Shown: positions 42,745 to 52,387, counted from the first letter of the stretch. The stretch is 64,000 bases of DNA from CAZTAO01 sp964611645 (GCA_964611645.1 CAZTAO010000002.1:124001-188000), one strand, 5' to 3'. Notes: generated from the sequence alone by a model not told the origin. Numbers and translations: made by a program.

Positions 42745-45228
42745 CTACACCCCCAACACCACGCACCTATCCGCAAACCCGCTCCGGGCCAGGGCTTGTT
42801 CGTGCCTGGATTTGTGGCAGGTCAGGATTATGACCTGGTGACGGGTGGCGTAGTCGGTCAGGATGTAGTCGAGGGCGTCGGCGAAGCGGGTGTCGTCGGA
42901 GGCTATCAGGGGGTCGTCGAGGATCACCGGAAGAGACTCCTGGTCGCGGGAAAGCTCGTCGCAGCAGGCCAGTTTGAACGCGATGTAGAGCTGGTCCTTG
43001 GCGCCGGTGCTGAGGCAGTTGTCGATCTCGGCTTTCTGAAGCTGCTTGCCAGACTCGATGCTTCTCACAGTGAAGTCCAGGTTATCATCGAACAGGAACG
43101 TGTCGTAAGCCGGGCAGAAGCGCTGGAGGACTGCGGTAGAGCCGGAGTTCAGCGCATCCGCCCACTTCCTCCGCGACTCCTCGCTGACCTCTTTCAGCGT
43201 TTCTGCGGCGAGCCTGGTGGCTGAATCGAACTGCCTGATACTAGCTTCCTTGCGCTTGAGCTTGGCGGTTTCCTCCAGCAGACCGGGATACTCGCGCCGG
43301 TATGCTTCCACTTCCGCCGCGATTGCAGTCTCAAGCCTGCCTGCCTCGTCCGAAAGCCGCTTGCGCTCCTCTGATATGCTCCGGGCTAACTGTTCCGCCT
43401 CCGCCACCGTGCGCGTAGGCTCGGGCAGGTCCGCGCCATAGTTCGATGTGATCTGGGCTATCTCGTCCCCGGTCTTCTTCGCGTCTGCGGGATCAATTAC
43501 GCGGAGCTTGGCTGAGGGGATCAGTTCCTCTCGAAGCTGCTGCAGCCGGGCGGTCATCTTCAGATAGGCTGAAAGCTGGTCTCGCGCCTGCATGAGGTGT
43601 TCACCGGTATAGTTGGCGGCGTCGAGTCCGAGGCGGGTGAAGATCGATCTGGCGCAGTTATCGGCTTCAGCCGCCGCATTCTCCTCACGCGCCACGTCCG
43701 CTCTGGCATCGAGCAGTGGCTTGATCCGGTCGCGCGCGCGGTCCCAGCGGTCAAGGTCCGTAGACAGCGAAACAGCGCCCGCGTGGCCCATCGCAGCCGC
43801 CAGTCTGGAAAGCCGGTCTTCCGACGTCTTGATCTCAACCCTCGCTTTTACGGCCTCATTCTCTGCTGATTCGATATCGATCTTGAACCGCGCGGCATCG
43901 TCGGAGCGTTTGCTCTGAGCCAGCGTGGACCAAACTATTCCCGCCAATGCCGCAAGAACAGCGACCACCCCTACAGCCAATGCCGCTATCGAGCCCAACT
44001 GGCCCAAAGCGAACAGGCCGCCGGCCGCCACAGCCACAACCAAGCCCGCGGCTGCCAGGCCTTTCCCCGTTTTCGAGGCTGCCTTCCGGTCCGATTGCAG
44101 GGCTTCCAGCCTGGTTCTGGCCGAAGTGGCCGCCGCGTCGGATTCCGCTATTCTTGCACCTGCCATTGTCCTTGAGCCACCCAGCCGGGTCAGGAACGCC
44201 GCGTCCTCAGCAGAGAGGGTGTCCATCTTGCCACCAAAATCGACGATGGCGGACACGTCTATCCCCTCAGACCGGAACCGGTCCTCCTTCGCTGCGACTT
44301 CAGCCTGTAGCTTCTGCACGGATGCTGATGCGTTCGCTGCTTCTCCCAGGGCAACTGAGATTTCCTGCACGTCGGAGTCGCGAGGATGAACGGCATAGTC
44401 GTGCTTGCGCTTGTCGAGGCCAGCCGCCTCTTCCTCCAACTCGGCCAGTTCCCGAGCGTTGGAGTCCGCGGCGGCGAGTTTGTCTTTCAACTCCTTGAGC
44501 CTGGCGGAAGCCTTTTCACTGGCCAGTTCCGAGATCCGGGAGTCCAGCTCAGCCAGTCTTGCGCGCATGTCGAGGAGATTCTGGTACTCGCCCGTGGCCA
44601 AATCCCCTTCCAGCTTCGTGATCCTGTTCTCATTCGCTGCAAGGCTGCTGCTGAGCCTGCCGAGGGCGCTGTCGGGCTTCAGGGCTTTCCCGTCCAGCGT
44701 CACTTTCACCGATTCCAGCGCCTGCAAGGCTTCCTCCGCACCTGATGGAGAGTCCTCGACTATTGATGAGAGCCGCGACCGCATACCCGCCGAAGCTGTG
44801 AAGATGTGGGCATCCTTGCCTCGAATGATTGCGATCCTCTCGAAGTCATCGCGTGGCAGGCCGAGGTATTCGGAAGCCAAATCGGGGCTGAAGCCGAGTT
44901 CGGCGGTGATGTCCTTACCTGTGCGGCGGTCGGTGATAGTGGAGGTCTTGGCCTCGAAGTCGCGGGTGATGGTGAGCTCTCTGCCGGAGGCGGTGATGTC
45001 CAGTTGGACTCCAAACGGCCCGCCGTTCCACGGTCTGTAGACCTTGTCCTTCCGACCCGCGCCTCTGGCCGGCGGCATATCGCACAACCCATAGAGGAGG
45101 GCGGCGGCGAGGGTGGACTTGCCGGCTTCGTTGTCATCTACGATCAGCACAGCCTTGTCCGGCGGGAAGATGAACTCCGCGTCGGATAGCCTGCCGAAAC
45201 CTTTTATCCGAAGCGCGTCAATCCTCAT
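42745..45228 (-). CDS. YhaN/SbcC-like AAA ATPase with internal membrane hairpin
   Basis: 827 residues. The N-terminal ABC-type P-loop DNEAGKST is at 32-39. Long coiled coils (about 190-330 and 430-640) surround two hydrophobic segments (GLAAAGLVVAVAAGGLFALG and AALAVGVVAVLAALAGIVW, about 385-430). The C-terminus has the ABC signature LSTGAKDQLYIAFKLA and Walker B LPVILDDP. This resembles YhaN, which works with the phosphoesterase YhaO much as SbcC/Rad50 works with SbcD/Mre11. Its start overlaps the phosphoesterase gene by 11 nt. The membrane hairpin distinguishes it from SbcC and suggests a membrane-tethered DNA-processing complex. Confidence 0.9.
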   Translation of the reverse strand: MRIDALRIKGFGRLSDAEFIFPPDKAVLIVDDNEAGKSTLAAALLYGLCDMPPARGAGRKDKVYRPWNGGPFGVQLDITASGRELTITRDFEAKTSTITDRRTGKDITAELGFSPDLASEYLGLPRDDFERIAIIRGKDAHIFTASAGMRSRLSSIVEDSPSGAEEALQALESVKVTLDGKALKPDSALGRLSSSLAANENRITKLEGDLATGEYQNLLDMRARLAELDSRISELASEKASARLKELKDKLAAADSNARELAELEEEAAGLDKRKHDYAVHPRDSDVQEISVALGEAANASASVQKLQAEVAAKEDRFRSEGIDVSAIVDFGGKMDTLSAEDAAFLTRLGGSRTMAGARIAESDAAATSARTRLEALQSDRKAASKTGKGLAAAGLVVAVAAGGLFALGQLGSIAALAVGVVAVLAALAGIVWSTLAQSKRSDDAARFKIDIESAENEAVKARVEIKTSEDRLSRLAAAMGHAGAVSLSTDLDRWDRARDRIKPLLDARADVAREENAAAEADNCARSIFTRLGLDAANYTGEHLMQARDQLSAYLKMTARLQQLREELIPSAKLRVIDPADAKKTGDEIAQITSNYGADLPEPTRTVAEAEQLARSISEERKRLSDEAGRLETAIAAEVEAYRREYPGLLEETAKLKRKEASIRQFDSATRLAAETLKEVSEESRRKWADALNSGSTAVLQRFCPAYDTFLFDDNLDFTVRSIESGKQLQKAEIDNCLSTGAKDQLYIAFKLACCDELSRDQESLPVILDDPLIASDDTRFADALDYILTDYATRHQVIILTCHKSRHEQALARSGFADRCVVLGV

Positions 45229-46384
45229 GTCTTGGCCTTAGCGCGCGGCCCCGCAGGGCATCGATTCCGTAGTATATGGCGTCAGTCAGTGTTTGTCGTT
45301 CCTGCTCCGGGCCGGCAAGCATCTTCTCGCGCATCCTGCGAACAAACGCCGCTTCAAGGCTCGATGACCGGGAATCGGACGCGATTGTATCCAGATCGTA
45401 GTCCGGGAACAGGCCCGAGCAATCCACCGACACGTGGAAGAATCTCGAGAACGCATCCAGCCGCACGGTTTCAGGCTCGATCTGATCGCAAACCCCGCCA
45501 AGAAGCCTCACACGAAGTATATCCGCATCGCCAAACGCCTCCGAAGCTAACCTGGCCTCAACACGTGAGCAGACATCGGACACCCCTGAAGAACCCGTGA
45601 CATCCACATCCACCAGCCGGATAGCCCGAACGCCGACAGGCCTTCGCTCCACAACCGGCTTGCCGCCGTGCGTGATCTCGCCAAGTATGACGCTCTTGTC
45701 CCCGGCCTCGTCCACTGCCCGGCCCTGCACGCACCCCGAATACGCCCCCACAACGCCCCCACTAAGCCCGGTTATCTCGGAATGCGAGTGGTAGTGGCCG
45801 ATAGCCGCGTAGTCGAAGCCCTGGAACTCCAGCTCGGAGTCCGAGAACGGGAGCACAGTCTGCCTGTCGGAGGGTTTGAAGCCATCCCTTGTCCCGTGGA
45901 AGAGCAGGATGCTCACGCTTGACGAATCGCGGTCAAGCTTGCTTCCGAGCAGCCTTTCGCCTGATCCCTTGCCCACACAAGCCACACCGCTCACCGAGCA
46001 ACCGATATCCTCAAACTGCGCCGTGGTAAATCGAGGCTCCCGGAATATGGTCACATTGCCCGGCCAGCGCTGGGATGGGTCTATGTATGGGTTTCTGGGT
46101 CGCAGGCCGTCGTGGTTTCCCGGCGCTATGACTACTGGGATCGGGGAAATAGACTCAAACGCGTGGGAGATAAAATCGGCCGTGCGGTCGTCGGATGTCT
46201 CGAAGTCGAAGAGGTCGCCGGGGGCAAGCACAAGGTCGACGCATTGCTCTCGGGCCATATCGCAGGCCCGCTGGAACGCGCGCCTGACGTCACCGATCAG
46301 AACTCGCTTCTTGGCGTCGTCCAGCCCCAGCGATGCGCCGGGATTGGAGTCTATGTGGGCATCGGAAAGCTGCAGAAATCTCAT
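45218..46384 (-). CDS. SbcD/YhaO-like metallophosphoesterase
   Basis: 388 residues. The metallophosphoesterase metal-binding motifs are in order: DAHID (8-12), GDLFD (56-60), GNHDG (89-93), LLFHGTRDG and GHYHSH. The C-terminal ~130 residues form a capping or partner-binding domain, as in SbcD/Mre11 and YhaO. It is translationally coupled to the YhaN-like ATPase and presumably forms a nuclease complex with it that processes DNA ends. The ATG has no good Shine-Dalgarno, and a hairpin lies about 20 nt upstream. Confidence 0.92.
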   Translation of the reverse strand: MRFLQLSDAHIDSNPGASLGLDDAKKRVLIGDVRRAFQRACDMAREQCVDLVLAPGDLFDFETSDDRTADFISHAFESISPIPVVIAPGNHDGLRPRNPYIDPSQRWPGNVTIFREPRFTTAQFEDIGCSVSGVACVGKGSGERLLGSKLDRDSSSVSILLFHGTRDGFKPSDRQTVLPFSDSELEFQGFDYAAIGHYHSHSEITGLSGGVVGAYSGCVQGRAVDEAGDKSVILGEITHGGKPVVERRPVGVRAIRLVDVDVTGSSGVSDVCSRVEARLASEAFGDADILRVRLLGGVCDQIEPETVRLDAFSRFFHVSVDCSGLFPDYDLDTIASDSRSSSLEAAFVRRMREKMLAGPEQERQTLTDAIYYGIDALRGRALRPRHED

Positions 46385-46735
46385 TGCTACACCAATACCA
46401 AGAAAAGCCGCGGCAAAGCTTGTACTTTCCGCGGCTTGGTCTTAGTCAAAAATACTTCCTGCCCCGCCTGCGAGGTTAGTTGTCGGGCTAGGACTGGAAG
46501 TTGCCCCTCTCCGATACTGCTGGAGATTCGCCCCGGTAAACATTCCCCCGCTCTCTGCGCTTCAGAGACTCGGCGTCTAGTTGTGCTCATGGCAGTATAG
46601 TGTTGTATATTCAGTTTCAGTTGTGTGGCAACCGGTGATGCTATGCACCGCCGCTATTATATACCGCTGATCCAGCCTTGTCAAACTTCGCTTCAAGAGT
46701 CTTTCGAGATCTACACGCAGGCGGATTGGAGCCGC
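46385..46735. promoter_or_regulatory. Leader region of the phosphoesterase-ATPase pair
   Basis: 351 nt without a gene. On the minus strand TTGCCA (46626-46631) and TATACA (46604-46609), 16 nt apart, form a possible promoter. A perfect 9-bp stem (AAGCCGCGG/CCGCGGCTT, 46405-46437) followed by TTTCTTGG on the minus strand lies about 20 nt before the start codon. It could terminate rsgA transcripts or attenuate the downstream pair. Confidence 0.5.
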
Positions 46736-47800
46736 CTACCCCTTCGTTATCTGCTTGATGCGCTTGGCTATGTTCTTCCACCTCGCGCGCTCGAGCCTGG
46801 CCGCTCCTTCTTCCTGCCGAAGGGACAAGTAGTCGAGTTCCCTGGTCATCTTGCGGTAGTTCTCCAGGCGCGCAGGATCGATTGCCCCTCTTTCCAATGC
46901 CGCCAGTATGGCGCAGCCGGGTTCGTCCACGTGGCGACAGTCAGGGAAGCGGCATTCGTGAGTCAGCTCGGCAATATCCTGGAACGTCTCTTCGACACCC
47001 TCCCGGGCGTCCCACAGTTGCAGTTCGCGCATTCCCGGGGTGTCGATAATCAGCGCGCCGGACCCCAGCACAAACATCTGCCGATTGGTGGTCGTGTGCC
47101 TGCCTTTGTCGTCGGCTACTCTCACCTCGCGCGTCTTCTGAACCTCGGTTCCCAGCAGGCGGTTGATCAGGGTAGACTTGCCCACTCCCGACGAACCCAG
47201 CACAGCGCAAGTCGCGCCTGGCCTGAGGTGTTCGTTCAACATATCAATGCCGGTGCCGTCAACAGAACTTACGGCGATCACCGGCACTCCCGCCAGTCGA
47301 GCCATTGCCTCCTCGGTCTTCGATATCGAGTCGGCACAGGCGTCGGACTTGGTGAGGAGCACGACCGGCGAGGCCCCACATTCACGCGAAAGCGCCAGAT
47401 AGCGCTCGATACGGTTGAGGCTGTAGTCGTGGTCCATCGCAACCGCGATGAAGACGGTGTCCACATTCGCGGCCAGCGGTTGGGCGACGGTGAGTCCCCC
47501 AGCCTCTTTTCGGCAGAATAGGCCTTTGCGCGGAAGCACCTGGTGTATCTGAGCTTTCGGCGTGGCTTCCTGGAGAATGCTCGCGGCAACCCAGTCGCCG
47601 ACGACAGGCATATCCATAGGTGTGAGCGCATCGTGCCTCAGGCGACCCGTGGGCGACGCGGGTATCTCGCCGATCTCCGTGAGTACTAAGTAGTGGCTTT
47701 TTGTCTGAAGTGATACCCTGACCGGGACGTATCCGGCAGCAGCCTGCTCCCGAAACGAGTCGGCGAGGTGATCGTTCCATCCGTAGTGTTTGAGTTCCAA
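46736..47800 (-). CDS. rsgA: Small ribosomal subunit biogenesis GTPase RsgA
   Basis: 354 residues from TTG 47800, chosen because GGAGG lies 9 nt upstream and the family start (LELKHYGW) follows; the longer open frame is not supported. OB-fold region (about 35-100), then a circularly permuted GTPase with motif order G4 (LLTKSD), G1 (GSSGVGKST), G2/G3 (GRHTTTNRQ, DTPGMRE). A zinc-binding region (CRFPDCRHVDEPGC) and a basic C-terminal helix follow. RsgA acts in late 30S maturation. Its gene is alone, with the nearest minus-strand neighbour 350 nt downstream. Confidence 0.95.
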   Translation of the reverse strand: MELKHYGWNDHLADSFREQAAAGYVPVRVSLQTKSHYLVLTEIGEIPASPTGRLRHDALTPMDMPVVGDWVAASILQEATPKAQIHQVLPRKGLFCRKEAGGLTVAQPLAANVDTVFIAVAMDHDYSLNRIERYLALSRECGASPVVLLTKSDACADSISKTEEAMARLAGVPVIAVSSVDGTGIDMLNEHLRPGATCAVLGSSGVGKSTLINRLLGTEVQKTREVRVADDKGRHTTTNRQMFVLGSGALIIDTPGMRELQLWDAREGVEETFQDIAELTHECRFPDCRHVDEPGCAILAALERGAIDPARLENYRKMTRELDYLSLRQEEGAARLERARWKNIAKRIKQITKG

Positions 47801-48067
47801 TTCCGTGTTCCTCCAGCTAGACGTGTGAATACAACCGGGATGTGCCAGCTTCAGGAAACACTCGGGGGCGCGCAAAACATGACGCGCGGACGGGAGCGGG
47901 GTCGACTCCTAAGGAGCAGCCTGGAGGCACATCGCCGGGAAAGTGATCTGGTTGTAGCCAAGGACAGTCTTCATATATCGTGCCTCCTTCATAGACAGGG
48001 GATTGACTCGATGAGTCTGACGATAGTATAGCAGAGGTTGTTGTGGGCGTCAACGCTACGCGTTGCC

Positions 48068-50248
48068 TCACTCACCCATCGCCGACCGTAAGAACTCCTC
48101 TGTCACCTGCCTCACTTCCCTAACCAGAAAATGGTAGTAGGCGGCCAGGGTGGCGCGGTCGGTGGAATCCCTTAGCTGGGAGGCCGTTGCTGTCATCGCA
48201 GCTTCGCCCTCTTGGACTGCGCGGGCGTAATAGTCTCGGGCGCGGGCTATCTCGGCTGACGCAGACGCCTTGTCTTCCGACTTCCCTGCTTCCATTGCCC
48301 GGTGGACCGCCATCCCGCCTTCGTGCAGAAGCTCGATCTCCGTCAGCGCATGGATGGAGAACTCCAGGCGGGATATCCAGTAGGCCAGGTTGCTCTTGCC
48401 GCAATCGGACATCGGCAGTTCCCACAGCCTCTTCAGAGTGATCCGAGCCTGCTCATAAGTCCCGCGGATGTGGAAGAGTACCGTGGACATCGGGTCGCAG
48501 GACTTTGCGCGGTATTCCATAACCCCGTGCACCGGGAACAGCGGCCCGAGGTCTATATCCAGCAGGACCGTGGTATCCTCAAGCATTCGCATAACCTGGC
48601 AGAACGGCTCCACGCAGTCCTTACCGTACACCCGCTCGAAGTGGTCCCGGTAGGCGTCGCGGGGAGTCAGCGTCGCATCCCACGAGGCTCGCGCAACGTA
48701 GGACATCATCGGGTCGAGGTCACCGATCGGCCAGAAGATGAGCTGGTAGCCGTCCCACCCCAACCTGTGCATCTCCTGCATCACGATATGCATGTTCTCC
48801 GTGGTGACCTGTGGCAGCGAGCCGATGTTGTCATCCTGGAACCTGAACATGAAGGTGCACGGCAGCCTGGCGGTGTCGATTTCCTCAAAGCATCGCATAC
48901 TCCGGACTGCCCGGGAGGATGAATAGTCCAGGCAAGTGCAGAAAGTCGCTCCCTCCCACATCACCTTGTCGAATATCGGGTACGCCTCCACTGCATCGAT
49001 AGGCACGCAGACCCCAAACGTAGTCCCCTGCCGCTTCGCCTTCTCGATCAGGTCGTTCCCGGCGAAGAACCAGTCATAGAAGTGGAGCATGGATATGGTG
49101 GACTTGAACTCCCTCTCGGCGCGCTTTGGGCCACCGGCAGGGAGGTGGTTTCTCCGGGCGGAGGAGAGCGCCTCGTCTATGTCAAACTCCGGCTCCAGGT
49201 GATACTTGTCGGCCAGTTCGCGCCAGCACTGCGGGAACACGCTTCCTGCCTGGGGGTTCTCGGGCAGTTCCAAGGTAAGCTCGTCTATGCCTGGATAGGT
49301 ATCAAGGTAGGCTTCGATCTGCGCGCGGACAAGTTGGGTGTGGTTAGGATTGGTCAGGTCGCCGGTCTCGGCCACAGTGAGGCCGCCCAACTGCACAGCC
49401 CCCGACGGCTTCTCCAGGAGGGGCTTGAACTCAAGCGGGAACTCCATGGGCTGGATGGGCATCGCCACGTGCATCCCCAGCCGCCTCGCTTCATCGATTA
49501 TCCCGTGCACCAGCCGCTTTCCAGCCTCCAGAAACTCAGGAGTGTTCTCCTTCCCCGCCAGCTCGGGGTTGGTGAGGAACGGGGCATGGGGCAACTGGTC
49601 ATAGCCGATGTTGTCTGAGTCGATGGGGATCTTCTGGCCGAAGAGGATCTGCCCGGAACTCCGGCGGATACCCGCCACTTCATAGCTGACAACAGGCGCC
49701 TGCGGGTACGAATGGACCCTCACGCCGTTGATCTTGAGCTTGAACACTTGCGCGAGGAATGCCCTGTTCTGCTCAGCGGTCCACAGGATCGATCCGGTGG
49801 GGAGGTCGACAAACATCGAGACCGCACGAATCCTCTGAACCGGCTCCAGGACAACATCCACATCCGGCAGATGGAATGCCTTCGCGGTATCCGGGAGAAG
49901 GTCTTCGTGGAGCAGGTAGCGCACGCCGTAGCGCTCGACCAGTTCATAAACAGCCCAGGCAACAGCCGCCGGGCTGCCACCGGCAAGAAGCATCGTATCG
50001 CGAGAAATGCGCCGAACGACATGCCCCTGATCCGATATCCCCAACTCTTTCCCCGCGCACTCAGTGACAATCGGGTCGGACTGCAGACCCAGAACAAACA
50101 GATAGTCAGAATGGCTTCTGAGCGTCGAGGTGATATGTGCGGAGACCCCGAACAGCTCATTCAAGTATTGTGCGAGTTCATCCGCCGCAAACCGCTCCAA
50201 CTCTGTAGCTGAGGGTGATATTCGGATTTCTACTGCTTCATTGGTCAA
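48068..50248 (-). CDS. Alpha-glucuronidase/DUF4838-related glycoside hydrolase-like protein
   Basis: 726 residues from TTG 50248, with GGAGG 6 nt upstream and no signal peptide. The N-terminal domain (about 5-125) is the GH67/GH20-type fold (ERFAADELAQYLNELFG, AAVAWAVYELVERYGVRYLL). A TIM-barrel-like centre has ARRLGMHVAMPIQP, IDELTLELPENPQ and YQLIFWPIGDLD, with a helical C-terminal region rich in Ala and Glu (about 620-726). It lacks the C-x-C-x2-C signature seen in the three other DUF4838 proteins of the window, so it is a more distant relative. The gene stands alone. Confidence 0.75.
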   Translation of the reverse strand: MTNEAVEIRISPSATELERFAADELAQYLNELFGVSAHITSTLRSHSDYLFVLGLQSDPIVTECAGKELGISDQGHVVRRISRDTMLLAGGSPAAVAWAVYELVERYGVRYLLHEDLLPDTAKAFHLPDVDVVLEPVQRIRAVSMFVDLPTGSILWTAEQNRAFLAQVFKLKINGVRVHSYPQAPVVSYEVAGIRRSSGQILFGQKIPIDSDNIGYDQLPHAPFLTNPELAGKENTPEFLEAGKRLVHGIIDEARRLGMHVAMPIQPMEFPLEFKPLLEKPSGAVQLGGLTVAETGDLTNPNHTQLVRAQIEAYLDTYPGIDELTLELPENPQAGSVFPQCWRELADKYHLEPEFDIDEALSSARRNHLPAGGPKRAEREFKSTISMLHFYDWFFAGNDLIEKAKRQGTTFGVCVPIDAVEAYPIFDKVMWEGATFCTCLDYSSSRAVRSMRCFEEIDTARLPCTFMFRFQDDNIGSLPQVTTENMHIVMQEMHRLGWDGYQLIFWPIGDLDPMMSYVARASWDATLTPRDAYRDHFERVYGKDCVEPFCQVMRMLEDTTVLLDIDLGPLFPVHGVMEYRAKSCDPMSTVLFHIRGTYEQARITLKRLWELPMSDCGKSNLAYWISRLEFSIHALTEIELLHEGGMAVHRAMEAGKSEDKASASAEIARARDYYARAVQEGEAAMTATASQLRDSTDRATLAAYYHFLVREVRQVTEEFLRSAMGE

Positions 50249-50290
50249 AACGGTCCTCCGGGCAATACTGTCCTTCTTGTTGGCTGGGGT

Positions 50291-50325
50291 TCTTCCTCCC
50301 TGATAAGGGAGGGTAGGGTGGGTTT
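50291..50325. repeat. 35-nt interspersed repeat (TCCCTGATAAGGGA type), copy 2
   Basis: Identical over 35 nt to 13143-13177. It sits between the glucuronidase-like gene's start and the pyruvate kinase stop. Confidence 0.7.
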
Positions 50326-50345
50326 CCGGGTGCCGCAGCAGATAG

Positions 50346-51758
50346 TTATATCCGAATCACCCTAACCAAACTCGTATTCCCCGCCGCCCCGACAGGCACC
50401 CCCGCTATTATCACCACCGAGTCGCCCTTTTTGACCAGTTTCTCGGCTTTGGCGGCTACTACTGCGTTGGCTATGAGGGAGTCGGTGTCTTCGGCCATAT
50501 CCACGCAGATGGGGTAGACCCCCCATGACATTGTGAGCCTGCGGGCGGTGGGTACACTGGATGCGGCGGCTATTATCTGGCACTTCGGGCGGAACTTGCT
50601 CACCAGCCGGGCGGTGGTACCGGTGTAGGTGCAGGTGATGATGGCGGCGGCATTGAGGTCCTTTGCCAGGCTGACCGACGCTTCGCCGATGGCCTCGGTC
50701 ACATCCGAACATGACGAGCACCCCAGCTTCTGCAGGATGGCGTCGTGGTCCAGCAACTTCTCGGCGCTGCAGGCTACCTTGTGCATCATCTGCACCGACT
50801 CCACCGGGTAAGCCCCCGCGGCGGTTTCCCCGCTGAGCATTGTGGCGTCCGCGCCATCGAGGATAGCGTTGGCTATGTCGGTGACTTCCGCGCGGGTCGG
50901 CCTGGAGCTTGTTATCATCGAGTCCAGCATCTGCGTCGCTATGATGACCGGTTTGCCCGCGCGGTTGCAGCGGCTGATGATCTTCTTCTGGATGGCCGGA
51001 ACCTCGTGGATCGGAAGCTCTATGCCCAGGTCGCCGCGCGCGACCATAATTGCGTCGTATTCCTCGATGATCCCCTGGATGTCTTTCACAGCTTCCGGCC
51101 GCTCTATCTTAGCGATCACCGGCACACTGCGGCCCTCTTCCTTCATAACAGCCCGCAGCGGTTCGATATCCACCGAGCTCCTTACGAACGAACTGGCCAC
51201 CCAGTCCACACCATTGCGCAGACCAAAGCGGAGGTCGTTGCGGTCTTTCTCAGTGACACCGCTCACTCGGACAGCCAACCCCGGGGCAGTGACGCCTTTG
51301 TTGGAACTAAGCTCGCCCGGCACGATCACCTTCGCGGTCACGCTGTCACCATGGGATGAGACCACCCGAAGCTCGATTTTGGCGTCGTCCAGGAAGATAA
51401 CCTGCCCGCGCTTCATCTGTTTGAGCATCTCCGGGAACGGCAGGCTGACCTGCGTCGCGTCGCCATCGAACTCGCAGGGCTTGAATGTGATGTGGCTGTC
51501 CTTCTCCAGCATCACACGCCCGGCGCCTATCTTGCCGATTCGGATCTTCGGCCCGGAGAGGTCCTGCATAATACCCACGGTCACCCCAAGCTGCTCGGAG
51601 ATAGCGCGGATGAGGTTGATCTTCTCCAGGTGGGTGTCGTAGGCTCCGTGGGAGAAGTTGAGCCGCGCGACGTTCATCCCCGCCTTGATTATCCGCTCAA
51701 GGATGCAAGGGTCGCTGCTCACTGGACCGATAGTGCAGATTATCCGGGTTCTTCGCAT
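50346..51758 (-). CDS. pyk: Pyruvate kinase
   Basis: 470 residues, the length of the standard form without an extra C-terminal PEP-utiliser domain. Signatures: RTRIICTIGP at the N-terminus, MNVARLNFSHG, VIAKIERPEAVKDI (catalytic Lys), MVARGDLGIELP and ATQMLDSMITSSRPTRAEVTDIANAI. The C-terminal allosteric domain is complete. It converts phosphoenolpyruvate and ADP to pyruvate and ATP. The ATG begins one base after the stop of the fumarase-like gene, so the two are co-translated. Confidence 0.97.
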   Translation of the reverse strand: MRRTRIICTIGPVSSDPCILERIIKAGMNVARLNFSHGAYDTHLEKINLIRAISEQLGVTVGIMQDLSGPKIRIGKIGAGRVMLEKDSHITFKPCEFDGDATQVSLPFPEMLKQMKRGQVIFLDDAKIELRVVSSHGDSVTAKVIVPGELSSNKGVTAPGLAVRVSGVTEKDRNDLRFGLRNGVDWVASSFVRSSVDIEPLRAVMKEEGRSVPVIAKIERPEAVKDIQGIIEEYDAIMVARGDLGIELPIHEVPAIQKKIISRCNRAGKPVIIATQMLDSMITSSRPTRAEVTDIANAILDGADATMLSGETAAGAYPVESVQMMHKVACSAEKLLDHDAILQKLGCSSCSDVTEAIGEASVSLAKDLNAAAIITCTYTGTTARLVSKFRPKCQIIAAASSVPTARRLTMSWGVYPICVDMAEDTDSLIANAVVAAKAEKLVKKGDSVVIIAGVPVGAAGNTSLVRVIRI

Positions 51759-51759
51759 A

Positions 51760-52317
51760 CTATGCTGACTCCGTCTTCGAGTATTTCGCTACGTTTTGTT
51801 CGTATAGGTCTCCGCCGAGGCTGTCGTTGATCACAACCAGCGGCATATCCTTGACCACCAGCCTGTGCACAGCCTCGCAGCCAAGCTCCGGGTAAGCGAC
51901 CACCTCGCACGACACCACGCTCCTGGCAAGAAGCGCCGCTGCGCCGCCGGTGGCGCCGAAGTAGACCGCTTTGTGAGCCTGAATCGCGGCCCTCACATCG
52001 CCATTCCGAGCGCCCTTGCCGATCATACCCTTGAGCCCGGCGGCCAGAAGCACGGGGGTGAAGCGGTCCATCCTGCCCGCGGTGGTCGGGCCGGCTGAGC
52101 CAATAACTCTGCCGGGCGGCGCGGGGGTAGGGCCGACGTAGTATATCACCTGGCCGGCCAGATCAAACGGCATCTCCCCGCCCGAAGCCAGCGCCGCAGC
52201 CAGACGAGCATGCGCGGCATCCCTGGCAGTATACACCACCCCGGATAACAGCACATTGTCGCCGGCTTTCAGCCCGACGACGTCTTCAGTTGTGATTGGG
52301 GTTGTGAGTTGGATCAT
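51760..52317 (-). CDS. Class I fumarase/tartrate dehydratase beta subunit
   Basis: 185 residues, matching the stand-alone beta subunit of two-subunit iron-sulfur fumarases (fumarate hydratase C-terminal domain). Signatures: GLKAGDNVLLSGVVYTARDAAHARL, VIYYVGPTPAPPGRVIGSAGPTTAGRMD, MIGKG and AVYFGATGGAAALLA. The alpha subunit, which holds the [4Fe-4S] cluster, is not in this window. The substrate could be fumarate, malate or tartrate. No Shine-Dalgarno is apparent. It lies one nucleotide upstream of pyk. Confidence 0.93.
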   Translation of the reverse strand: MIQLTTPITTEDVVGLKAGDNVLLSGVVYTARDAAHARLAAALASGGEMPFDLAGQVIYYVGPTPAPPGRVIGSAGPTTAGRMDRFTPVLLAAGLKGMIGKGARNGDVRAAIQAHKAVYFGATGGAAALLARSVVSCEVVAYPELGCEAVHRLVVKDMPLVVINDSLGGDLYEQNVAKYSKTESA

Positions 52318-52342
52318 TTATTAGTCGCGCGGATCGTGCGTG

Positions 52343-52387
52343 CCCCTCACCCCAGCCCTCTCCCCGACGGCGCGGGGAGAGGGGGAG
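52343..52387. repeat. CCCCTCACCCCAGCCCTCTC palindromic repeat, copy 1
   Basis: CTCTCCCCG pairs with CGGGGAGAG around a short GC-rich loop. Nearly identical to 63309-63350. It follows the PIG-L stop on the minus strand and may end that transcript. Confidence 0.7.
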
